Source: Ilumatobacteraceae bacterium
GTDB taxonomy: Bacteria > Actinomycetota > Acidimicrobiia > Acidimicrobiales > Ilumatobacteraceae
Reading direction: 5' to 3'
NCBI GenBank assembly: GCA_024643255.1
Contig: JAHENF010000002.1
Span: 1 to 55,152 of the forward strand
DNA: 55,152 nucleotides
Below, in pieces: positions 16,861 through 25,692 of this stretch; within the stretch, counting starts at the first letter, position 1, and every line of letters begins with the position of its first letter. Position numbers and translations under genes: made by a program. The notes below the pieces were generated by a model. The model saw only the letters and a program-made list of their open reading frames with translations, was not told the origin of the DNA and made no database searches.

Positions 16861-18206
16861 GCCAGGATGCACGCGTCGACGATCAGATCTACTTCGACGA
16901 ACTCGTCACGACGGCCACCGCATCGCTCGTCGGCGACGAAGTGCTGCTCGCCAACGTTGCGGGTGAACGCACCGATTTCATCCGTCTCAACAACGGCGAT
17001 GTCCGCCAGGCCGGAACCATCGACCAACGTACGTTGACGGTCGATCTCATCGAGGGGCGCCGCCATGTCGGCGGGAGCATCCGGCTCGCGGGCGTACGCG
17101 CCATCGACGACGCCCGACTCACATCGTTGTTGGTCCAGCTGCGCGATCAACGGCGGCTCGTCGCAGACGACCCGTTCCTGCTCTACAACACCGAACCCAC
17201 CTCCACCGAGCGCATCGAGCGCGGCACGATCCCCGAACCCGCCGCCGCCCTCGCGGACATCCGCTCGGCAAGCGGCGGGCGCGACCTCGTGGGCATCTAC
17301 GCCTCAGGAGACACGTTCCGGGGCTTCGCCAACAGCCTCGGCCAGCGCAACTGGTTCGAGTCGTCGACGTTCAACCTCGACTGGTGCTTCTATCTGCGCG
17401 CCGACAAGGCCGCGAAGAACCTCTACGCCGGCTTCGACTGGAACGACGGTGCATTCGCGGCCAAGGTCGAATGGTCGGCGCAACAGCTGGCAGCACTCGC
17501 ACGCGAGCCGATCAGCTTGTCACCGGGCGACTACCGGACGTACCTCGCCCCACGAGCGATGCAAGAACTCGTGCAGTTGCTGTCGTGGTACGGGGCCTTC
17601 GGCCTCCGGGCGCACGAGACCCGCCAGACCCCACTGCTCAAGATGCTCGTCGACGACACCAGGTTGTCGCCGATGTTGTCGATCAGCGAGGACACCGCGA
17701 ACGGTGTCGCCGCGAACTTCCAGTCGGCCGGATTCCTGCGTCCCGACACCGTGGCGTTGATCGTCGACGGCGCCTATGCGAACACGCTCGTGTCCCCGCG
17801 CTCGGCACAGGAGTACGGGGTCCCCACCAACGGCGCCGCCAACGGTGAGTACCCGCTGTCGATGTCGATCGCGCCCGGCGCCCTGCCCACCGACGGCGTG
17901 AACGAAGCCCTCGGCAGCGGACTGTTCGTCGGCAACCTCTGGTACACGAACTTCTCCGACCAGGCGGCCTGCCGCACCACGGGCATGACCAGATTCGCGA
18001 CGTTCTGGATGGACGAAGGCGAGATCGTCGCTCCGGTGAACGTGCTGCGTTTCGACGACACGGCCTATCACCTGCTCGGCGACCGCCTCGAGGGCCTGAC
18101 CGACACCGCAGAAGTGCTCCTCGACGCCGCCAGCTACGGCGAACGCTCGACGATCAGCGCTCGCCTGCCCGGAGCCCTCGTCGGCGCGATGCGCTTCGTC
18201 CTCTAG
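16857..18206 (+). CDS. tldE: TldE/PmbA, non-catalytic subunit of the TldD/TldE protease
   Basis: 449 aa, same fold as TldD but without the HExxxH zinc motif, as expected for PmbA/TldE. Recognisable blocks are GIYASGDTFRGFANSLGQRNWFE in the N-terminal region and the C-terminal GLFVGNLWYTNFSDQ stretch. The start overlaps the tldD stop. It is the structural partner that forms the peptide-binding cleft with TldD. Confidence 0.93.
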   Translation: MSQDARVDDQIYFDELVTTATASLVGDEVLLANVAGERTDFIRLNNGDVRQAGTIDQRTLTVDLIEGRRHVGGSIRLAGVRAIDDARLTSLLVQLRDQRRLVADDPFLLYNTEPTSTERIERGTIPEPAAALADIRSASGGRDLVGIYASGDTFRGFANSLGQRNWFESSTFNLDWCFYLRADKAAKNLYAGFDWNDGAFAAKVEWSAQQLAALAREPISLSPGDYRTYLAPRAMQELVQLLSWYGAFGLRAHETRQTPLLKMLVDDTRLSPMLSISEDTANGVAANFQSAGFLRPDTVALIVDGAYANTLVSPRSAQEYGVPTNGAANGEYPLSMSIAPGALPTDGVNEALGSGLFVGNLWYTNFSDQAACRTTGMTRFATFWMDEGEIVAPVNVLRFDDTAYHLLGDRLEGLTDTAEVLLDAASYGERSTISARLPGALVGAMRFVL

Positions 18207-18306
18207 CCGCTTCACACCGGACCGTCACACGGTGCCGGGTCGAACGTGACGCCCGCGCGCCGGCCCGCGGTTGTCGGGCATGGGTCAGAGCGATACGGTC
18301 GACGGT

Positions 18307-18561
18307 ATGAAGAAGCTCCTCCTCATCATCGCCCTCATCGGCGCCGCCGCTGCCGCTGCTGCCGCATTCCGCCGCGACGACGTCAAGGCCGGCGCCAAGA
18401 AGGCCACCACGTCGGCGACCAACGTCGCCCAGCAGGCCAAGGAAAAGATCCAGCCGAGCGCCGACAAGGCCACCGACGCTGTCAAGGATGCCGCCGACGC
18501 CGTCAGCGATGCCGCCGACGCCGCGAAGGACGCCGCGAAGGACGCCGCGTCAGCCAGCTGA
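18307..18561 (+). CDS. Small Ala/Lys/Asp-rich helical protein with N-terminal membrane anchor
   Basis: 84 aa. A short hydrophobic N-terminus (KKLLLIIALIGAAAAAAAAF) serves as signal anchor, then about 55 residues of charged Ala/Lys/Asp amphipathic helix with repeating KDAADA/SDAADA/KDAAKD units, similar to YtxH or LEA-like apolipoprotein helices. The start at 18307 is the ATG directly before the hydrophobic segment; no clear Shine-Dalgarno. The repeats suggest membrane-surface or desiccation-type protection, but this is inference. It lies 25 bases before the sulfotransferase gene. Confidence 0.72.
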   Translation: MKKLLLIIALIGAAAAAAAAFRRDDVKAGAKKATTSATNVAQQAKEKIQPSADKATDAVKDAADAVSDAADAAKDAAKDAASAS

Positions 18562-18586
18562 CCCGGTCATGCGCCAAGATGGGCGC

Positions 18587-19213
18587 ATGACGATCCAACT
18601 CATCGGTGCGGGCCTCGGCCGGACCGGCACCATGTCGCTCAAGCTCGCCCTCGAGCAGCTGCTCGGCGGCACGTGCCACCACATGATGGAGGTGTTCGGG
18701 CACCCGGACGAGATCCCGTCGTGGGACGCAGCGATGCGCGGCAACGATGTCGACTTCCCGACCCTGCTCCAGCCCTACTGCGCGATCGTCGACTACCCGG
18801 GCGCCGCAGTGTGGCGCGAGCTGGCGGCCGCGTTCCCCGACGCTCCCGTGTTGTTGTCGACGCGCTCAACGCCACAGGTCTGGTGGGACAGTGCGAGTGC
18901 GACCATCTTTCCCTCGACGCAACGAGAGCCCGACAACGGCGACGAAACCTGGCTGGCCCAACGCGAAATGATCAGCGCGCTGTTCGAGCGCAGTCTCGGT
19001 GGCGACCTCACCGACGCCGAGGCGGTGATGGCCGCGTACGAAGCGCACAACGCCGCCGTGCGAGCCGAGATCGCCCCCGAGCGGCTGTTCGAGTATCAGC
19101 CCGGCGACGACTGGGGTCCGATCTGTGCTGCGCTGGGTCTCCCCGAGCCCGCTGAACCGTTCCCCCACACCAACACCCGCGAGGAGTTTCGGAGCCGAGC
19201 CGGCCTCGACTGA
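18587..19213 (+). CDS. Sulfotransferase-family protein
   Basis: 208 aa. The N-terminal GAGLGRTGTMSLKLALEQL is the PAPS 5'-phosphosulfate-binding loop of the Sulfotransfer family, and VLLSTRSTPQVWW holds the 3'-phosphate-binding Arg/Ser region. Expected reaction: transfer of sulfate from PAPS to a hydroxyl acceptor, which is unknown. The ATG at 18587 is chosen, since family similarity begins there. The stop is 3 bases from the stop of the convergent membrane gene at 19217. Confidence 0.87.
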   Translation: MTIQLIGAGLGRTGTMSLKLALEQLLGGTCHHMMEVFGHPDEIPSWDAAMRGNDVDFPTLLQPYCAIVDYPGAAVWRELAAAFPDAPVLLSTRSTPQVWWDSASATIFPSTQREPDNGDETWLAQREMISALFERSLGGDLTDAEAVMAAYEAHNAAVRAEIAPERLFEYQPGDDWGPICAALGLPEPAEPFPHTNTREEFRSRAGLD

Positions 19214-19216
19214 GGT

Positions 19217-19666
19217 TCAGCCGAGCGGGCCTCGCGCGCGGCTGATCGCGTCGAGCAGTGCGTCGGGTTCGTTGGTGCCGATGCGGAACACGCGGGATCC
19301 GCGCAGTTCGAGTTCGACGGCGTCGTAACCGGCGATGTTGTACATCCAGCCCCGCGAGACCTTGCGGATGCCCCAGCCGTGCCACCAACTGTTGCGGAGC
19401 TTGCGGACGTCGACAATCTCCTCGATCGCAATCGTGCGCCGCGGCCAGCCCCATCCGAACGTCGCTGACACGGCGCGCGCATCAACCGTCGACGTCAGGC
19501 GGGAGATGACCGCTCCCGTCGCAACGAGCAGGACGAAACTCGCCGTGGCGAGGATCGTGGTGCCTGACGTGGCAGGCGGGGACGCCGCCACCCAGATCAG
19601 GCCGACCAGGCCGACCAGGCTGATCAACCATGCCCAGCGCGATGACTGCACGTGGCGATAGGTCAT
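19217..19666 (-). CDS. Small membrane protein with bacterial-PH-like domain
   Basis: 149 aa with two N-terminal membrane helices (~10-60), then a strand-rich domain (FGWGWPRRTIAIEEIVDVRKL, GWMYNIAGYDAVELELRGSRVFRIGT) resembling a bacterial PH-like domain. Role unknown. Divergent from the gene at 19732 (65-base gap) and convergent with the sulfotransferase gene. Confidence 0.78.
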   Translation of the reverse strand: MTYRHVQSSRWAWLISLVGLVGLIWVAASPPATSGTTILATASFVLLVATGAVISRLTSTVDARAVSATFGWGWPRRTIAIEEIVDVRKLRNSWWHGWGIRKVSRGWMYNIAGYDAVELELRGSRVFRIGTNEPDALLDAISRARGPLG

Positions 19667-19731
19667 CTGGCAACTCTGTCACAGCCCTGCGTCACACTCG
19701 ACCTCAGCTACGAGACACGGAGGTTGACACG

Positions 19732-20205
19732 ATGTTGGTATTGGTCGCAACGAACGAACTGCAGGGAACGGCCCAGGGCGACTACGCCTGGACCGTGGAG
19801 GGCGAACTCGTCACACCGGTCGCCACCGGATGCGCATCGGGCGAGGCGTGCGGGTGCAACCGTGGCTTCCCGGGCCTGGCCAGCGGGTTCGCCACGACCA
19901 CGGCCATGGTCGTCGAGCGGCCTGGCGTGACGCCCGCAGACCTCCGCGACGCCGTGTACGACTGGCTCGATCGAGGTGGATGGGTCAGCCTCCTCGAGCA
20001 GACAGCGGTCGACCGCTCCGTCGCCACCGGGCACGACGGGTGCCTCGGTGTCACCGACTACGCCGACATCGACGCGATGGTCGACGCAGTCATCGACGAA
20101 CACCTCGACATGATCGAGGAGGTCTGCTCGTCGTTCCCCGAGGGCACCGTGGTCGCTCGCCACGGCCAGCTGGTCGGGGCACGCACCCACCCCTTCGCCG
20201 CCTGA
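19732..20205 (+). CDS. Uncharacterised Cys-containing protein (DUF7715-like)
   Basis: 157 aa. The N-terminus is MLVLVATNELQGTAQGDYAW, followed by a Cys/Gly block (CASGEACGCNRGFPGL) and an ATTTAMV strand. A Glu/Asp-rich C-terminus includes HDGCLG and an IDAMVDAVIDEHLDMIEEV helix. The CxxGxxCxC pattern could bind metal. This matches an actinobacterial family of unknown function as I remember it; the family name is tentative. Start chosen at 19732 with GGAGGT at 19719-19724. It lies 38 bases before the methyltransferase gene. Confidence 0.78.
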   Translation: MLVLVATNELQGTAQGDYAWTVEGELVTPVATGCASGEACGCNRGFPGLASGFATTTAMVVERPGVTPADLRDAVYDWLDRGGWVSLLEQTAVDRSVATGHDGCLGVTDYADIDAMVDAVIDEHLDMIEEVCSSFPEGTVVARHGQLVGARTHPFAA

Positions 20206-20243
20206 GCGCGCCGCCGCGGCCCGGCGTCGTAGCGTTGGCTCCG

Positions 20244-20861
20244 ATGGGTCTCTACGAACGCCATGTCATCCCTCGGCTGATCGACGTGGCGTGCGGCGGG
20301 GCCGACATCGAGGCGCAACGCCGCAAGGTGGTCCCGCGGGCTGCGGGCCGTGTACTCGAGGTCGGTATGGGGCCCGGTCTGAACCTGCCGTTCTACGACC
20401 GCTCGCGCGTGGAGTTCGTCTGGGGCCTCGAGCCCAACGGCGGAATGCGGTCGCTCGCCGCAGCGCGAATCGAAGCATCAGGCCTCGAGGTTCGCTGGCT
20501 CGATCTGCCGGGCGAAGAGATCCCGCTCGACGACGATGCCGTCGACACCGTCGTGCTCACCTACACCTTGTGCAGCATCGCCGGGTGGGAAGCGGCGCTG
20601 GGACAGATGCGGCGCGTCTTGAAGCCCGGCGGACGACTGCTGTTCTCCGAGCACGGCGAAGCGCCGGATCAATCGGTACGCACCTGGCAGCGCCGGATCG
20701 ACCCGGTGTGGACCCGCCTCGCCGGCGGCTGCCACATCACCCGACGCATCCCTGCGCTGATCGAGCAAGGAGGATTCGTCGTCGAACAGCTCGACGAGGG
20801 CTATCTCCCCGGGCCGAAGATCGCCAGCTACCACTCGTGGGGCAGCGCCCTGGCAGGTTGA
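20244..20861 (+). CDS. Class I SAM-dependent methyltransferase
   Basis: 205 aa. SAM-binding motif I VLEVGMGPGLNLPFY, acidic motif II LEPN, motif for adenine contact DAVDTVVLTYTLCSI, and LKPGGRLLFSEHG of the UbiE/COQ5 and Mettl7-like class. The acceptor is unknown. The start at 20244 is the first ATG that keeps the normal N-terminus. The stop is 3 bases from the stop of the convergent MOSC gene. Confidence 0.9.
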   Translation: MGLYERHVIPRLIDVACGGADIEAQRRKVVPRAAGRVLEVGMGPGLNLPFYDRSRVEFVWGLEPNGGMRSLAAARIEASGLEVRWLDLPGEEIPLDDDAVDTVVLTYTLCSIAGWEAALGQMRRVLKPGGRLLFSEHGEAPDQSVRTWQRRIDPVWTRLAGGCHITRRIPALIEQGGFVVEQLDEGYLPGPKIASYHSWGSALAG

Positions 20862-20864
20862 ACC

Positions 20865-21716
20865 TCAGTGCAGCGTGAGTTCGTCGCCGACACCCACCTG
20901 GCCGGGGGTGACGATCGTGGCGTAGATGCCGAGGTTCTGGTCGAGATCGCGCACGATGTGGCGCAGCACCGACCCGTCGGCCGGGATGGCATCGTTGATC
21001 TCGCGGGTCACCATCACGCAACGCGGGCACGGTGCGCCGAACTCGATCGTTGCCGATCCGATCGTCGCGCGGCGACCACGCCAGTCGAACTCGGGATGGC
21101 CGGGTGTCGTGGCATCGCCGCCGCCGTCGCCCGTGTCGATCACCAGCGAAGGTCGGAAGCGGCGGATGTCGACGCTGGAGCCGGGCAGCGCCCGCTCGAG
21201 TGCGGCCAGCGCCGCCGTCGTCATCACCATCAACGGGAACACGTCGTAGTAGGTGCCGGGAGGTGATTCGAACTCCGAGATGATCGGCGGGAAGATCGAG
21301 AAGTCGGGAAATGGCTCGTCGGCCTCGCGCCCGAAGATGCCCCGGAGCTCCGCGACGACGTCGTCGGAGTCGGGCGCACCTCGCCGGTAGTGATCCAGGT
21401 CGTCGGCGGGATGCAGCGGCTCGAGACGAACCGGATGCTCGATCGCCGCGCTCACGCGCTCGTGGACGTCGGCGTCGCTCGTGCGCACGGTCGATCCGTC
21501 GGGCAACGTGATCTCCACGTCGCCGTCGCCGAGGTCGTGCGCTGCCAGCCGCATCAGCGTGCCGATCTTCTTCGCCCCGCGTATGCCACCACGCTCGAGG
21601 TCGCGGGCGGCCCACGTGCGATCGCCCACGACGCCGAGTCGGTCGAGTTCGATCGATCCGACCGTCTCACCGACCATGGACTTCACCGGGTAGTGCCACA
21701 GCTCCGACACGCGCAT
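20865..21716 (-). CDS. MOSC-domain protein (MOSC_N + MOSC)
   Basis: 283 aa: N-terminal beta-barrel (LWHYPVKSMVGETV), then the MOSC domain with RRFRPSLVI and the Cys block APCPRCVMVTRE (conserved Cys ~230). MOSC proteins bind or transfer Mo-cofactor sulfur and reduce N-hydroxylated compounds in mARC/YcbX types. Last gene of a five-gene minus-strand run (gaps 9, 12, 34 and 24 bases upstream). Confidence 0.9.
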   Translation of the reverse strand: MRVSELWHYPVKSMVGETVGSIELDRLGVVGDRTWAARDLERGGIRGAKKIGTLMRLAAHDLGDGDVEITLPDGSTVRTSDADVHERVSAAIEHPVRLEPLHPADDLDHYRRGAPDSDDVVAELRGIFGREADEPFPDFSIFPPIISEFESPPGTYYDVFPLMVMTTAALAALERALPGSSVDIRRFRPSLVIDTGDGGGDATTPGHPEFDWRGRRATIGSATIEFGAPCPRCVMVTREINDAIPADGSVLRHIVRDLDQNLGIYATIVTPGQVGVGDELTLH

Positions 21717-21725
21717 CTCGGCACC

Positions 21726-22727
21726 TTATGACATCACGAGAACGGCGGCCCCCGACACGTCGCCCTGGGCGAGTGCTGCCAATGCCGCGTTCGCCTCGGC
21801 CAACGGATACTCGTCGACGACGGTGCGGATCGGGATCTCGACCGCCAGCGCGAGGAACTCCTCGGCGTCGCGACGCGTGAAGTTGGCAACACTGCGCAGC
21901 GACCGCTCGCGCCAGAGCAGGTCGTAGTCGAACGCCGGAATCCCATCGAGGTGGATCGCGTTGATCGCCACGCTGCCTCCAGGCCTGATCGCCCGAAGCG
22001 CTGCGACCACCACCGACCCGACGGGCGCGAACGTCACGGCCGCGTCGAGCGGCTCCGGAGGAAGGTCGCCGTACCCACCGACCCACACGGCGCCGAGTGC
22101 GAGTGCTCGCTGTCGTTCCGGTTCCGAACGGGTGGCGACGTATACCTCGCAGCCCCAGTGTCGTGCGACCTGCATGGCCAGGAGCGCTGACGCCCCGAAC
22201 CCGTACAGGCCGAGTCGACCGCCGGGGTCGATTCCGGAGATCTTCAGCGACCGGTACCCGATCACGCCACCGCACAACAGCGGTGCCGCCTCGACATCGG
22301 TGAATCCGTCGGGAATCGCGAAGGCAAAGTCCGCCTGTGCCGTCATCGCCTCGGCGTAACCACCATCGCGATCCCATCCGGTGAACACGGCGTCGTCGCA
22401 GAGGTTTTCGTCTCCCGCACGGCACGCCGGACAGGCACCGCACGACCCCGCCAGCCAGGCGACGCCGACACGATCGCCGACGGACCACCGTTCGACCCCG
22501 GGCCCGATCGACCGGACGCGCCCGACCACTTGATGACCCGGCACGATCGGCAACCGATGGGTCGGGAGATCACCCTCGACCAGTTGGAGGTCGGTTCGGC
22601 ACACTCCGCAGGCCGCGACCTCGATCGCGATCTCGCCAGGCCCGGGCGCCGAGGCGCCGACGACCACGAGCTCGAGCGGACTGGTGCCGATCGAGCCGGG
22701 ATGTCGAAGCTGCTGTGCCCGTGTCAC
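21726..22727 (-). CDS. Zinc-dependent alcohol dehydrogenase-like oxidoreductase
   Basis: 333 aa MDR-family enzyme. N-terminal catalytic zinc ligands are in ACGVCRTDL and PGHQVVG, the structural-zinc Cys in CGACPACRAGDENLC, and the NAD(P)-binding region is GLYGFGASALLAMQVAR. This resembles zinc ADHs acting on long or aromatic alcohols. GTG start at 22727. Adjacent to WS/DGAT, so interconversion of fatty aldehydes and alcohols feeding wax or storage lipid is possible (inference). Confidence 0.9.
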   Translation of the reverse strand: MTRAQQLRHPGSIGTSPLELVVVGASAPGPGEIAIEVAACGVCRTDLQLVEGDLPTHRLPIVPGHQVVGRVRSIGPGVERWSVGDRVGVAWLAGSCGACPACRAGDENLCDDAVFTGWDRDGGYAEAMTAQADFAFAIPDGFTDVEAAPLLCGGVIGYRSLKISGIDPGGRLGLYGFGASALLAMQVARHWGCEVYVATRSEPERQRALALGAVWVGGYGDLPPEPLDAAVTFAPVGSVVVAALRAIRPGGSVAINAIHLDGIPAFDYDLLWRERSLRSVANFTRRDAEEFLALAVEIPIRTVVDEYPLAEANAALAALAQGDVSGAAVLVMS

Positions 22728-22739
22728 GGGCCACCTTCC

Positions 22740-24194
22740 TCAGAGAGCGAGTATGTCGTCGAGCGCTGCCTGTACGGCGTCTCGGAAGTCGGCCGGAGCA
22801 TCGATGGCGGTCGGATCGATGAACAGTCCGATGTCGAAGCCGTTCTCGTACGACAACGCCGTCGCGTTGCAGGCTGTACCGGCCACCGGGCCCATCGAGA
22901 TGATCCTGAGCACACGGGCCCCCGACACGTAGAGCGCGAACGGCGCACCCCGCAGGTTCGATGTGGCGAAGTCGATCTTGGCAGCAGCAGCCCGCGCGGC
23001 GCTCGTGACCACGGAGGTCGGCAACAGGTTGGCCACACCCGACAGGGCGCCCATTCCACCGCCGGTCGACATCGACTCGCGCTTGACCGCAAGGCGTTCG
23101 TGAATGTCGGTGATCCGCTCCACGAGGGGGATCGGGCCTCCCGGAACCTGCACCGGAACGGGTGTGAACGAGTTGCCGCCGACGGCGCTGTCGTGACGTG
23201 TGCTCAGTACGAAGCTCGTGTTGAACGCGTCGACCTCGACACCGCGATCGGCGTGGTAGCGCACCGCTCCTTCGGTCATGCCGGCCAAGAAGAGGTCGTT
23301 GATCGTGACGCCGAGGCGTTTCGCCGCCGCCTTCAGTTCGTCGAGCGGTACCGCGACGTGTTCGAGATGACGATGCCGCGACCGCTCCTTCCACAGCGGC
23401 GACCCCCCGGCGACGTCGTTGCCCGAGCCCGTCAGGGCGCCGAGTGTCGAAGTCAACGCACCGAGCGCGCCCTCGATCGTGTCACGGGCGCGCTGCGGGT
23501 CAGCGGGCCAGATCACCACTTCGCCCGCGACACGGCGCACGACTCCGAGTTCCCGGCGAACGAGGTGGGCGACCGACTGGCCGACCGTGGTCGCGAACCC
23601 GTCAGTGAGATCGCCACCGAGCTGCTTCGAGTGATGCGCTTCCACCGCTGCGGCAACGATCGCGTCCAGGTCGATGTCCTCGGGAGGCGGGTCGTTCGGA
23701 TCGAGCTGCTGGTACATCTCGGCCATCCGGAGCTGGCCGATTCCGTCGCTCACCGCGTGGTGCACGATGGACCAGATCGCCGAGCGGCCACCCTTGAGCC
23801 CGTCGATGACGACGAATCGCCAGAGCGGGCGGGTCCGATCGAGCGGCTCCTGATACAGCTGCGCCGCGAGTTCGAACAGTTGCTCGTCGGTGCCTGGTTT
23901 CGCCAGCCGCAGTCGACGCATGTGGTAGTCGAGGTCGAACTCCGGATCCGGCACCCACGCCGGCGGTGCCAGGCGCCCGAGACCGGGCACCACGCGTTCG
24001 TACAGCCGGGGCATCTTCGCGACCGCCCGGCGCAGTGTGCGGCGGAAGTGCTCCTCGTCGACCGAGCCCTTGAGGATGGTCAATGCAGCGCCGCTCGGAT
24101 TGAGCCATGGATCCTTCTCGATGTTCCACATGAGCGCTTCGTGGTCCGACATGCGGTCGCTGAACCGCATCTCTCGTTCTCGGGTCTCGGCCAT
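22740..24194 (-). CDS. WS/DGAT wax-ester synthase / diacylglycerol acyltransferase
   Basis: 484 aa. The catalytic motif HHAVSDG (~144, HHxxxDG) and the C-terminal block ATSNLRGAPFALYVSGARVL define the WS/DGAT family. It transfers acyl from acyl-CoA to diacylglycerol or a fatty alcohol, making triacylglycerol or wax ester on the inner membrane face. Length is typical (450-490). Next to the HAD-PlsC fusion (34-base gap), which supplies earlier steps of glycerolipid synthesis, so this pair likely forms a storage-lipid module. Confidence 0.93.
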   Translation of the reverse strand: MAETREREMRFSDRMSDHEALMWNIEKDPWLNPSGAALTILKGSVDEEHFRRTLRRAVAKMPRLYERVVPGLGRLAPPAWVPDPEFDLDYHMRRLRLAKPGTDEQLFELAAQLYQEPLDRTRPLWRFVVIDGLKGGRSAIWSIVHHAVSDGIGQLRMAEMYQQLDPNDPPPEDIDLDAIVAAAVEAHHSKQLGGDLTDGFATTVGQSVAHLVRRELGVVRRVAGEVVIWPADPQRARDTIEGALGALTSTLGALTGSGNDVAGGSPLWKERSRHRHLEHVAVPLDELKAAAKRLGVTINDLFLAGMTEGAVRYHADRGVEVDAFNTSFVLSTRHDSAVGGNSFTPVPVQVPGGPIPLVERITDIHERLAVKRESMSTGGGMGALSGVANLLPTSVVTSAARAAAAKIDFATSNLRGAPFALYVSGARVLRIISMGPVAGTACNATALSYENGFDIGLFIDPTAIDAPADFRDAVQAALDDILAL

Positions 24195-24228
24195 GTGCGT
24201 CCTCGGAATCGTGGGTGCGTCGGGTTGG

Positions 24229-25668
24229 TCAGGTGTCGGTGCCGGGGCGGCGATCGAGCTCGGCCGCCGGGTCTCCGTGATATCCGGCCGGGTACGTCAG
24301 CGCCAATTCTTCCGGAGTTGGTGTACGGCGCTCGCGGGCCTCCGGCGGGAGCAGTGCGCTGAGCGCCTTCATGATCTTCTTCGTGTCGGCGTCGGGACTG
24401 CGGTACTTCAGCTTCACCGGGGGGCCGACCGTGGCGGTCACGAGCGGGCGATCGGTGAGCGACATCTTCGGCAACCGCGATCGACGCGGCCACACCTTCT
24501 CGGTCCCCCAGAGCCCGACCGGGATCACCGGGGCGCCAGTCGCGGCGGCGATACGAGCCGCGCCCCAACGCCCCTTCAACACCGGATCGAAGAATGCCGG
24601 CCCGCGGGGGATGGTCCCCTCCGGGGCGATCATCAGTACTTCACCGGCCTCGACGGCGGCGATGGCCGCATCGAGGGGTTCGTCGGACCCCGTTCCGCGA
24701 TCGACGCGGATGCCGCCCGACGCCTTCATGATCCGACCGACGACAGGAACGTCGAAGACTTCCTTCTTGCCGAGCCCGCGTACGTTGCGGCCCGCCTTGG
24801 CGATCACCAGCGCCATCACCGTGGGGTCGAAGTACGAACGGTGGTTGAACACCACGATCGCCGGACCCGACGACGGAATGTTTTCGATGCCGTCGAATTC
24901 GATGCGGGCGTTCGGAGCCATGAACTGGGGACGCAGGAAAGGGCGGCCCCATTCCTGCAGTTCGCGGCCCGCAATCTTGGCGACTCCTTCGGCGCGGTCG
25001 AAGTGCGTCACCGGCCACCCTCGGATCGTCGCGGTGATCCGCAGCTGTGCATCCGGGTTCACCGCGACGGGGTGTCCCACTAGGGCGAGCAACGACGCGT
25101 CGAAGTAGCTGTCGCTGTAGGCCCAGCTGTCGGACAGGTCGACCTCGTGCTCGCTCGCCCACGCAGCCACGGCATCGGCCTTGGTGCGTCCCCACACGAA
25201 CGGTCCGTCCATCCGACCGGTGAATTCCTCGCCGTCTGGCCCGTCGGTCCGTTCCCAACGGGTCGCAATCGTGGCGTCGAATCCAAGGCGTTCGGCGAAC
25301 GGTTCGACGAAGGGCCGCGGCGACGTGGTCGCCATCACCAGCAGCCGGCCGGCGGCGCGGTGCTCCTCGATGGCCTTGGCCGCACCCGGCAGCAGCATCG
25401 CTGCCAGTTCGTCGGCGGCCGCGCGCATCGCCGCGTCGACCGTTGCCGTACTCCAGCCTGCCGACGCCCGGCTCGCGAGCCGCGCCGGCTGCATCAGCAA
25501 CCAGGTCTCGCCGAACTGCTCGTAGAACCGCGTGAACACGTCGACGAGCGGAAGGTCGTGCCCACCGCCGAGACCGTGCTCGGCAAGATGCTTGCGGAAC
25601 ACGGTCGCCGACGATGAGGTGATCAACGTCCGATCGAGGTCGAACACGGCGGCCACCTGTCGCGACAT
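24229..25668 (-). CDS. HAD-IB phosphatase - PlsC acyltransferase fusion
   Basis: 479 aa in two parts. N-terminal HAD-IB domain: AVFDLDRTLITSSS (nucleophile Asp ~9), a middle TTSPRPF segment and YSDSYFDASLL as motif IV. C-terminal 1-acyl-glycerol-3-phosphate acyltransferase domain: NHRSYFDP (~277, NHxxxxD) and APEGTIPRG (~349). Such fusions acylate lysophosphatidate and may dephosphorylate the product, giving diacylglycerol for WS/DGAT (inference). A GTG two codons upstream (25674) is an alternative start. The lipoprotein gene ends 24 bases upstream. Confidence 0.92.
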   Translation of the reverse strand: MSRQVAAVFDLDRTLITSSSATVFRKHLAEHGLGGGHDLPLVDVFTRFYEQFGETWLLMQPARLASRASAGWSTATVDAAMRAAADELAAMLLPGAAKAIEEHRAAGRLLVMATTSPRPFVEPFAERLGFDATIATRWERTDGPDGEEFTGRMDGPFVWGRTKADAVAAWASEHEVDLSDSWAYSDSYFDASLLALVGHPVAVNPDAQLRITATIRGWPVTHFDRAEGVAKIAGRELQEWGRPFLRPQFMAPNARIEFDGIENIPSSGPAIVVFNHRSYFDPTVMALVIAKAGRNVRGLGKKEVFDVPVVGRIMKASGGIRVDRGTGSDEPLDAAIAAVEAGEVLMIAPEGTIPRGPAFFDPVLKGRWGAARIAAATGAPVIPVGLWGTEKVWPRRSRLPKMSLTDRPLVTATVGPPVKLKYRSPDADTKKIMKALSALLPPEARERRTPTPEELALTYPAGYHGDPAAELDRRPGTDT

Positions 25669-25692
25669 GGTCACGACACTAGGTGGTTCGGG

